Shown one piece after another: positions 31,738 through 38,377 of a DNA stretch of 64,000 bases; within the stretch, counting starts at the first letter, position 1, and the number at the start of each line of letters is the position of its first letter. The notes under the pieces are model-generated. The model saw only the letters and a program-made list of their open reading frames with translations, did not search any database and had not been told where the DNA came from. The position numbers and the translations under genes were made by a program. The stretch comes from Salinimonas iocasae. GTDB taxonomy: Bacteria; Pseudomonadota; Gammaproteobacteria; Enterobacterales; Alteromonadaceae. The stretch spans positions 2,992,001 through 3,056,000 of the forward strand of contig NZ_CP039852.1 of the NCBI RefSeq assembly GCF_006228385.1, written 5' to 3'.

Positions 31738-34305
31738 ATGTTTGAACACATCAAACAAGCTCAAGAGAGAGAAATTTCCAAGGATAGCGAAAAAATAATA
31801 CTCTCGATGAAAAATGACGACTATCTTTCAGCTGCCCATCACATTTCATCATTATTAATAGCAGCACTTGCTTTTATCCTGATTATTATTGGCATGAGTT
31901 TTTTAGAAGGCTCGAGACCCAACAACTTTCTGGGATATGGGCTACTGCTAACAGCAGGGATGATAATTATTTTTCATGAATCGAAGAAACGAAAAAGAAG
32001 TTATATAAAAAAGTACGCTCACGTAATAGTAAAAACTAGGCTTCTTGCTATGAAGTATTGGTTTGCAGACTATTTAGCTAAATATTTTTGGCTTAGCTTG
32101 GCGGTATTATTAGCTACATCTGTGTTAATACTTGAAGCGTCATTGACTGGCGTTGATGGATGGGCATCAGCTGAACTGTATCAAGGGAGAAAATATTCTT
32201 CATCAATAACAATGGCAATAACGACGGCTTCTGGTCTTCTAGCGTCTCAGGTAGCCCTATTCAGCTTTATGATGCAACAAGTGCACAGTAAATACTCGGG
32301 TGTTGTAGCACAAACAGTCGCCAGTCATAGGTCGTTTAAGTTACTTGCACTATATCCTGTTATCGGTCTATCTACTCCGTTCTTGTTGCATAACTTTGGA
32401 GCACCAAAGTCAATTGAGAGCCTGATCCTTCCTGCTATTGGTTTTATGATGCTTGTAGGGCTTTTGCTCACAGTAATGGTAGCGAAAGCGGGTTTAAGTG
32501 AAAGCCGCGCTGTTAGATATTTCGGAGTGGCCTCTGCAAAGCGAATTAATACCGTAATGCTACCACCTATAAAAGTAAATTCTCAGGTCTATCAATATTT
32601 CTGGAGGTCATTAAATTTTTTAGGATTAGACTTTAGAAACAAAGACCGCTTTCAATTAATTACTCCGCCATCAAAAGGTTATGACGTAGCAATGGAGTCA
32701 ATTGGTGCTTTGCTTGGCATCGCTAATAAGGCGGCACTGGAAGGGCAGCATGATGTGTTTATTTCTAGTTTAATTTCAATAGAAGCAACCATGGAAGCTT
32801 ACGCTGCAAAACGAAAATATTATGTTAGTAGCGAGGATGAAGTTTTCACATATCTAAACTACCAATTTTGTGCTCTTGTAGAGTCCACTTCAAAGATTCC
32901 TAACCAGTATTTAATCTCTAATTTGACTAGTTCAGTTGGCAATATTGCTAAATTAACTTACAGCATTGGTAATATACCTCGAGAATTAGTTGAAGATGGG
33001 CATCCAGGGAACTCCAACAACTTTACAACAGCGCTTTGGATGGGATTATTAGTTCAGTGTTTTGAGCATACTCACACACTGACTAGGAGTACTGCTGCAC
33101 ATGCATCAATTGGAAAAATGTCCGACTTGGCAAAAACCTCAATTATGTTTAATGATTCGGATGCAATCACGCTAACTTATTTACCTTCAATTAAGAAAGT
33201 CTATGCCTTATGTATTACACAGTTGAATGACGCTTATCACAAAGAGCTAGCAGGTGCCTGCTTAAGTAAATTAATGGAAAATTTAATGACTCTCAGTGTA
33301 TTTCGAGACACATTGAGAGGCACCCACCAGGATGCATTCGAAGAGACACTTAATCTTATATGTGATCTATCGAAACTTTACTTAGCAGTCGATTCATCAG
33401 GATCGCTAACGTTAAACGACCCTTTGAATATAGCTCTTACTAAAACGTCCGCCGATAAAAATTGTATGCAAGAGATATTTTTTGTAGTTGCAAATAAGGA
33501 TATCTCTGGAAATTATTCTTACCGTGTGGCGATTTCTGACTTAAGAAAAATAATCGAAAAAATTCATGAAATGGCTACATTTTCGCTAAGACAAAATATC
33601 TATACATCATATTATTATTTACACGCGCTATTTGAAGTACTTTATTTGGTTGTAAGAGGCCTTCCCACTAAATTCAATGAGTACGATGAAATGGATCATC
33701 AGGAGCAGGCAAACTTTGGTTTTGATGTAGAACTGGTTTCTACAGAGCAAATGTTGATAGAGCTAATTACTGATAAACTACAAGACCTTACCTCTCAATT
33801 TTACAAGTCTGAAAGAGTCCCTTCCGAATGGCAGCATTCTGTTTTTTCTTCCCTTGGTATATTAATAATTCGCTTTACTGATAGAGAAGAAGAGTTCATA
33901 AAAGACAAAGTCACTGATTTAGTGAACAGCTATTATTTGCTTGTGAAGAATGACATTGATGCAGGAAAAAGAGCTCACTACGATAGTGAAAAATATCTTC
34001 AATTAGTTGGAGCCTGGATAAGGCATTTCGATTTGGGCGAAGGCGTCGCCCAAAATATTGAATACTTATTAACCAGCATAACAATTAGCAGAAACCATCG
34101 AGGCGGAAGAGAAAAATACGGCCAATATGGGTATCCAGTAATACATCATAATGACTTTTTTCTTTACCCCTTAAGAAATATTAGACACCCCAAAATATTG
34201 ACAGAAGACGATGTCCGTATATTTTCAACGTTCGGTGACCGATTGATAAATGATGAGATATTAATACCTTTCGCAAGAAATTTGATTGAAAAGAGAATGC
34301 GATAG
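31738..34305 (+). CDS. Large membrane protein of unknown function
   Basis: The 855 residues have about six hydrophobic segments in the first 255 (near 35-53, 65-80, 117-134, 160-178, 200-217, 232-252). A long soluble, helical C-terminal part of about 590 residues has no motif I recognise. The stretch SSSITMAITTASGLLASQVALFSFMMQQVHSKYSG is reminiscent of DUF2254-type membrane proteins, but this is a weak resemblance. Paired with the 93-residue membrane protein upstream, in a region with other defence-type genes, a membrane sensor/effector role is possible but unproven. Confidence 0.6.
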   Translation: MFEHIKQAQEREISKDSEKIILSMKNDDYLSAAHHISSLLIAALAFILIIIGMSFLEGSRPNNFLGYGLLLTAGMIIIFHESKKRKRSYIKKYAHVIVKTRLLAMKYWFADYLAKYFWLSLAVLLATSVLILEASLTGVDGWASAELYQGRKYSSSITMAITTASGLLASQVALFSFMMQQVHSKYSGVVAQTVASHRSFKLLALYPVIGLSTPFLLHNFGAPKSIESLILPAIGFMMLVGLLLTVMVAKAGLSESRAVRYFGVASAKRINTVMLPPIKVNSQVYQYFWRSLNFLGLDFRNKDRFQLITPPSKGYDVAMESIGALLGIANKAALEGQHDVFISSLISIEATMEAYAAKRKYYVSSEDEVFTYLNYQFCALVESTSKIPNQYLISNLTSSVGNIAKLTYSIGNIPRELVEDGHPGNSNNFTTALWMGLLVQCFEHTHTLTRSTAAHASIGKMSDLAKTSIMFNDSDAITLTYLPSIKKVYALCITQLNDAYHKELAGACLSKLMENLMTLSVFRDTLRGTHQDAFEETLNLICDLSKLYLAVDSSGSLTLNDPLNIALTKTSADKNCMQEIFFVVANKDISGNYSYRVAISDLRKIIEKIHEMATFSLRQNIYTSYYYLHALFEVLYLVVRGLPTKFNEYDEMDHQEQANFGFDVELVSTEQMLIELITDKLQDLTSQFYKSERVPSEWQHSVFSSLGILIIRFTDREEEFIKDKVTDLVNSYYLLVKNDIDAGKRAHYDSEKYLQLVGAWIRHFDLGEGVAQNIEYLLTSITISRNHRGGREKYGQYGYPVIHHNDFFLYPLRNIRHPKILTEDDVRIFSTFGDRLINDEILIPFARNLIEKRMR

Positions 34306-34467
34306 CTGGTAGACGATGAAATCGGAGCGTGTATATTAGATCCGCTAACCGATTTTAGCACTACTTTCGGTTGCTTTTCAGATCAGTCGGGGAAATCAGT
34401 AGCAAAATGTAAATGTCGATACGAATTACTATAGGCTTGTTCTGGGAGTATTTATTAACTTTCCCGG

Positions 34468-35349
34468 CTATATTAGATAAACTTCAGTTATCTCAGGCCG
34501 GAAATGCCCCATCTCTTGTGAAACAGTTTCCAGAGCAACAGATCGCCTAAGCCCTGAAGCTATTAATTCACGCATCCGTTCTTGCGCATAGCTATGTCGC
34601 AACCCATGCGCGCCTGTAGAGAAGAACAAAGTGCGTTTTGATGCTTTGCTGAAGGAGTCTGACCATCGCTTCCCTGCCCCAATATCATAGCGCTGGAGAT
34701 AATTAATTTTCCGATCTTTGACGGTTACTGGGTTTTCAAATCTGCGCTGTTCGAGTTGCTCGACAAGGTCATTAGGTAGTAGTACGTGACGAATCAACCC
34801 GCCTTTACCCTGCACCGTGTAAAGCTGCCCTTCTCGCCCTGCCCATTTCGAGTTTAAAGCGGGACGTTTGTCAGGGTTTCGCTCTTCAGCTCTGGCAAGC
34901 GTCAGAAGCTCATGTGCTCTTAATCCAGCAGCATATGCTATTTGAGTGGAAAGTTGATGTGTGTCAGTTTGATGTTCGGATACTGCTTGAGCCTGCGCCG
35001 ACGTGTAGGCTCTGGACCTTTTAATTTCTTCCAGCTCTGACTTTACACGATATAAGGTTGTTTTAGGGGGAAGTTTTCCATTCATTTGCATCATTGCCTG
35101 AATGGCTTGGCGCTCCATATCAAGAGCTTTCTGCCCTACAGCTTCCGCTCGGTATTCAAGGTAATACCTGGCAACGTCTGGTGTCAGTGACTGAAGCCCG
35201 TTTACTTTGTTTTCCTTTGTCCACTTGGCTACAGTCTTAAGAGCTTGTTCGTAATTACGGGCTGTACCATATGACTTGATAATTCTTGCTTTTGTCAGCC
35301 CTTTAACGACATTTTCCGCCTGCGTTTCCGCTTTAGCGAACTTAGGCAT
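34468..35349 (-). CDS. Second tyrosine recombinase
   Basis: The 293 residues have a SAM-like N-terminal DNA-binding part and the catalytic set Arg in AAGLRAHELL, HGLRHSYA, the second His in MGHFRPE and Tyr four residues from the end (TEVYLI). It is distinct from the DUF4102-type integrase at the right end. It overlaps the small upstream gene by eight bases. It may resolve dimers, or excise or invert a sub-element; strong repeats lie just upstream. Confidence 0.8.
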   Translation of the reverse strand: MPKFAKAETQAENVVKGLTKARIIKSYGTARNYEQALKTVAKWTKENKVNGLQSLTPDVARYYLEYRAEAVGQKALDMERQAIQAMMQMNGKLPPKTTLYRVKSELEEIKRSRAYTSAQAQAVSEHQTDTHQLSTQIAYAAGLRAHELLTLARAEERNPDKRPALNSKWAGREGQLYTVQGKGGLIRHVLLPNDLVEQLEQRRFENPVTVKDRKINYLQRYDIGAGKRWSDSFSKASKRTLFFSTGAHGLRHSYAQERMRELIASGLRRSVALETVSQEMGHFRPEITEVYLI

Positions 35350-35560
35350 TTCTGTCCAGCCAACGTTTCACCGTGGTCCAGTTTACTACAACACCTCTAC
35401 GAACAAGCCAGCGCTGAAGCTCCGCTTTACTTGCGCCCTCTTCATAGAGTTTACGTAAGTGAACACTGTACTTGTCTAGCTTCGACGGCTTATGCCGCTT
35501 TCTGGCGATTAGTCGGGTCTCGGCTTTGAGCTGAGACACTTCATGTACTTCATTAAACAT
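35342..35560 (-). CDS. Small helix-turn-helix protein coupled to the recombinase
   Basis: The 72 residues are very basic with a transposase-type HTH (LYEEGASKAELQRWLVRRGVVVNWTTVKRWLDR). The stop overlaps the start of the recombinase gene, so it may be an accessory DNA-binding factor for the same reaction. Confidence 0.6.
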   Translation of the reverse strand: MFNEVHEVSQLKAETRLIARKRHKPSKLDKYSVHLRKLYEEGASKAELQRWLVRRGVVVNWTTVKRWLDRNA

Positions 35561-35693
35561 TATGTCATTCCTTAGGTTGTAAGATTAACTGGCTGTAATC
35601 AGCTCAGCGACACTTAAGCCTATTCGCCCCTGTTTAGCGCATAACGCAAGGCTCGGACCGATCTCGCCTGGGATTTAAAAATCAAAATAGATA

Positions 35694-35810
35694 GAAACGG
35701 CAGCAACTAAGCGCCGAACTTGAACGCCGAAAATGCGGCGCGGCATGACATATATTTAGAAAGACGTGAGGGTGCCTCACTACGTGGAAACGGCAGCTGG
35801 AGTGCGCCGA
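35694..35810. repeat. Pair of bipartite direct repeats
   Basis: GAAACGGCAGC-N6-GCGCCGA occurs at 35694-35717 and again at 35787-35810, 93 bp apart. The conserved flanks with a variable 6-base centre look like recombinase or regulator sites. They lie in the 548-bp gene-free stretch (35561-36108) upstream of the recombinase pair. Confidence 0.55.
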
Positions 35811-35913
35811 CTTTTTTCGTTGCCCGAACGGGCTAGTGATTTAAAGATTACCTACATATAAATCAGGATGCAATCTGCAAATAAATTTCTGCGTGTAAGC
35901 GCCAGAACCCAGA

Positions 35914-35959
35914 CGCCCGCTATGTTGAAGGCGACTTTTCGACTTCGACATAGCGGGCG
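35914..35959. repeat. Long hairpin in the gene-free region
   Basis: A 17-bp arm at 35914-35930 (CGCCCGCTATGTTGAAG) pairs with 35943-35959 (CTTCGACATAGCGGGCG) with a single G-U pair and a 12-base loop. The 3' arm can instead pair GGGCG (35955-35959) with CGCCC (35966-35970), giving two exclusive folds. No T-tract follows. Candidates are a recombination site, a single-strand origin or nick site, or a structured RNA. Confidence 0.6.
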
Positions 35960-36108
35960 GCGGAGCGCCCGAATAAAAGAGAGGGATATTGCTCATGATG
36001 CCTCTGTTTTACGGGTGGGTTCTTAGCGAAATTCACCAGGCAAGCGGGCATAAAAGATGAAAATATAGAAAGCATGAGAAAGCTTATCATTGAGTTCGCT
36101 ATACTTCG

Positions 36109-36381
36109 CTATTGTCTGTTTTGATGGAACTCTAATATCGCTTCAGCTAAATCATCTTCAACGCAAAACAGAAATGCAGTGGGCACGTTAAGCACTGCGC
36201 TTAAGGCCAACACCGTTTTAAAGTCTGGTGTATGAACACCACGCTCGTACTGGTTCATGCGCGCAGACGCTACAAAATTGTCCATCCCTGCCAGTATCCC
36301 TAATTGCTTTTGGGATAGCCCTACCCTTGTTCTTGCCTGTTTTAACCGTATTGGGAACGGCGAACCATCATTTGCTTTCAA
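36109..36381 (-). CDS. XRE-family repressor-like regulator
   Basis: The 90 residues contain a Cro/CI-type HTH (LKQARTRVGLSQKQLGILAGMD...ARMNQYERGVHTPDFKTVLALSAVLNVPTAFLF). It is divergent from the small genes at 36497 onward, with paired dyads in between, so it probably represses that promoter and its own. Confidence 0.85.
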   Translation of the reverse strand: MKANDGSPFPIRLKQARTRVGLSQKQLGILAGMDNFVASARMNQYERGVHTPDFKTVLALSAVLNVPTAFLFCVEDDLAEAILEFHQNRQ

Positions 36382-36408
36382 TTGGTGTACGACATCTGCT
36401 ATTGAAAA

Positions 36409-36457
36409 CTAAGATTTTCTTAGCTTTAATAGCACCTAGATACTAAGGAATACTTAG
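36409..36457. promoter_or_regulatory. Paired operator dyads between XRE gene and divergent genes
   Basis: CTAAG-N5-CTTAG occurs at 36409-36423 and 36443-36457, 34 bp apart. Two identical dyads with the same spacing beside an XRE gene are typical repressor operators. Confidence 0.6.
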
Positions 36458-36462
36458 CCATC

Positions 36463-36480
36463 AATTTGGCATGCCAAATT
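36463..36480. promoter_or_regulatory. GGCATGCC palindrome, copy 1
   Basis: AATTTGGCATGCCAAATT is a perfect palindrome, extended by two more bases on each side. It lies just before the ribosome binding site of the gene at 36497. Confidence 0.7.
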
Positions 36481-36496
36481 GAGCGTGGAGGTAAAA

Positions 36497-36712
36497 ATGG
36501 GATTCGAAGGTTTTTTAGGGATTTTAGCGGTTGTCGCTTTATTCGTCGTAAGTGCCTTTTTAGGCAGTGATGGAACAGACAGCAAAGGAAATGAACAATT
36601 GGATAAGCTGGATGATGGTATGGGAAATGTTATCGCTGATGGTGAGCACATGACTCGTGAAGAGGCTGAGGATGCTCAGGCGCGAGGCGAGCTTTACGAT
36701 ACCTATCTATAA
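36497..36712 (+). CDS. Small membrane protein with acidic tail
   Basis: The 71 residues have one N-terminal membrane helix (FLGILAVVALFVVSAFLG) and an acidic soluble tail (DKLDDGMGNVIADGEHMTREEAEDAQARGEL). The ATG at 36497 has GGAGG five bases upstream. No family recognised. First of three tiny genes lying between the palindrome copies. Confidence 0.6.
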   Translation: MGFEGFLGILAVVALFVVSAFLGSDGTDSKGNEQLDKLDDGMGNVIADGEHMTREEAEDAQARGELYDTYL

Positions 36713-36713
36713 T

Positions 36714-36731
36714 AATTAGGCATGCCTAATT
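36714..36731. promoter_or_regulatory. GGCATGCC palindrome, copy 2
   Basis: AATTAGGCATGCCTAATT is a perfect palindrome in which both arms differ from copy 1 by a compensating pair, so symmetry is conserved rather than sequence. It directly follows the stop codon of the gene ending at 36712. Confidence 0.7.
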
Positions 36732-36787
36732 TTGAGCGGGCTTTTTTGACTAATGAAAAACAGGCACTAAATCAGTACGAGGCTGAC

Positions 36788-36922
36788 ATGACAACATATG
36801 AATGGTTTCAGGTTTGGGTATTAATGGTTTTGGCTTTTCGAACTACCCGTCGCTATTACAAACTTAAGCACGATCTTTTTAAAGCCATTGAACAAGGAAA
36901 AATGAACTCATGCTCCCTGTAA
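36788..36922 (+). CDS. Small single-helix membrane protein
   Basis: The 44 residues have a hydrophobic segment (FQVWVLMVLAF) and a basic amphipathic end (RTTRRYYKLKHDLFKAIEQGK). The ATG at 36788 with GAGG five bases upstream is preferred over the ATG at 36722, which sits in the centre of palindrome copy 2 and has no ribosome binding site. Confidence 0.45.
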   Translation: MTTYEWFQVWVLMVLAFRTTRRYYKLKHDLFKAIEQGKMNSCSL

Positions 36923-36999
36923 TAGTGAGTAGCCTAATGATTCTTTGCTGTGTCGCATTTTTCGCCTGGCTTTTTCATACTCATACCGATAAAGAGTAG
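36910..36999 (+). CDS. 29-residue membrane peptide
   Basis: The frame encodes a single hydrophobic helix (PVIVSSLMILCCVAFFAWLF) ending HTHTDKE. It overlaps the end of the preceding gene, with AAGGA 11 bases upstream of its ATG. Function unknown; phage- or plasmid-type small membrane peptides have this form. Confidence 0.4.
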   Translation: MLPVIVSSLMILCCVAFFAWLFHTHTDKE

Positions 37000-37030
37000 C
37001 GTACTTTCTAGGCTAAAAATGAAGATTTCC

Positions 37031-37048
37031 GATTTGGCATGCCAAATC
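37031..37048. promoter_or_regulatory. GGCATGCC palindrome, copy 3
   Basis: GATTTGGCATGCCAAATC is a perfect palindrome, extended by one base pair. It lies after the small-gene cluster and before the excisionase-like gene. Confidence 0.7.
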
Positions 37049-37206
37049 GCTCTCCTCTTAGATACCATCTCCATAACACAAATTTTTTCTTTTGTCCCAG
37101 TAAAACCCTGAATCACTCGCCCTAGCTTTTCGTCCACTCAGTTGGTCATTACGTTGTAGTTTCATCGGTAAGCATTGAACATTACCAGTGAACAGAGGTA
37201 ACTACT

Positions 37207-37428
37207 GTGATGAACCGACACTTGAAAACAAAGCCTGACTTCTACTTATTGGAAGAAGTAGCGGTCATACTCCGCTCAAGTAAAAGAACTATATACAATC
37301 GCATATACAGAAACCGTGTGTATGGTGAGCAAAACCCAGTCCCCCCCTACATAAAGATGAATGGGAAGTTACTCTTTCCTTCCAAAGATTTTGACAATTG
37401 GATAGATAGCCAGAAAACAAGCGGTTAG
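37207..37428 (+). CDS. Excisionase/AlpA-like DNA-binding protein
   Basis: The 73 residues have the MerR-like winged HTH of the excisionase family (FYLLEEVAVILRSSKRTIYNRIYRNRV...IKMNGKLLFPSKDFDNWI). The start is GTG 37207 or ATG 37210. It is adjacent to the initiator gene. It could direct excision by one of the two recombinases or regulate rep. Confidence 0.7.
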   Translation: MMNRHLKTKPDFYLLEEVAVILRSSKRTIYNRIYRNRVYGEQNPVPPYIKMNGKLLFPSKDFDNWIDSQKTSG

Positions 37429-37429
37429 T

Positions 37430-38266
37430 TTGCGTATAGGATGTAAATATCTAATGAAGTCCGCAAGCGAACTAATCCGGGAGTTATCTTTTTGCGAAGA
37501 TGTCCCCAAAAAATATATAGCGTACTACCCGACGGTGCTGATTGATCCGGTACTACTGCCTTTGCACCAAAAGCAAATCGCATCGATAACTTCGGCGAAA
37601 AAAGAAAATGCCAGACGCACTTTAAAATTAGAATGCAAGAACGGCATTCCGAGCGGCACATTTGGCCGCATAAGCATTTGTTACTGGCAGACTCAATTCA
37701 AAAAGCTTGAAAATACCACAGGAATAGAAAAAGCAATTGAGGGAGAGCTAGGCAAGTCGCAACGACAGGTATTTCTTGATGTTGTAGGCAAAGATCAAAG
37801 TGGTTCTCGCCAACTAACCAGTTTCTACTCTAGTTTCCGTTCGGCTCTCGATATGAAGATCTTCAACGATGAGCGGTTCACGGCAGCAGAAATCTCTAAC
37901 GAGAAGGAAGCCAAACCATTCTTGCTAAAAGATGTCAAAAAATCAATGCCAGTCGATTTCAGAGCCTTTCAACTGCTATACCAGCTCAAATCTCCATTGG
38001 GGATCGACCTATACCTATTTTTGAACATGAAAAATTACTCGATGAATCAACAGGGAAGCAAAATAAACAAGTTTATCCTATGGTCCACCCTTGAAGCTGT
38101 GCTATTTACTGAACGTTGTCGCTGCAAAAACCTTTACGAATTCAAACAACGTGTCATAAAGGCGTTGGGGCATGTTGTTCATTGCCTTCCTACGAGCTTG
38201 ATTAAAGTAACGGATACAGGAATAGCGTTTAGAAGTGGATCCACTGCTGTTCAATCTGTAGCCTGA
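37430..38266 (+). CDS. rep: Plasmid-type RepA replication initiator
   Basis: The product (278 residues, or 270 from the ATG at 37454, which has AGGA upstream) shows the layout of the plasmid-encoded RepA family. First is an early GIPSGTFGRISICYWQTQ segment (the family's GxxPR-type start). A recognition region follows (ELGKSQRQVFLDVVGKDQSGSRQLTSFYSSFRSAL), and then the second winged-helix core (MPVDFRAFQLLYQLKSPLGIDLYLFLNMKNY...ILWSTLEAVL). Such proteins bind iterons to open the origin. An iteron lies 58 bp after its stop and five more at 44.2 kb, supporting the call. The family assignment is by pattern only. Confidence 0.7.
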   Translation: MRIGCKYLMKSASELIRELSFCEDVPKKYIAYYPTVLIDPVLLPLHQKQIASITSAKKENARRTLKLECKNGIPSGTFGRISICYWQTQFKKLENTTGIEKAIEGELGKSQRQVFLDVVGKDQSGSRQLTSFYSSFRSALDMKIFNDERFTAAEISNEKEAKPFLLKDVKKSMPVDFRAFQLLYQLKSPLGIDLYLFLNMKNYSMNQQGSKINKFILWSTLEAVLFTERCRCKNLYEFKQRVIKALGHVVHCLPTSLIKVTDTGIAFRSGSTAVQSVA

Positions 38267-38323
38267 TTTTATGGAATAGAATGTATTCGACAAAAATACT
38301 AGTGCCACAAAACACATATTGTT

Positions 38324-38340
38324 GTGTACGAAAAAAGTTC
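38324..38340 (+). repeat. Single iteron upstream of the terB operon
   Basis: GTGTACGAAAAAAGTTC is identical to the first iteron at 44215-44231. It lies 38 bp before the ATG of the TerB-domain gene, where bound initiator could repress or modulate the operon promoter. Confidence 0.75.
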
Positions 38341-38377
38341 AGTTTATGCTGGCAGGAAATAAAAAAGGATGTGGTAA

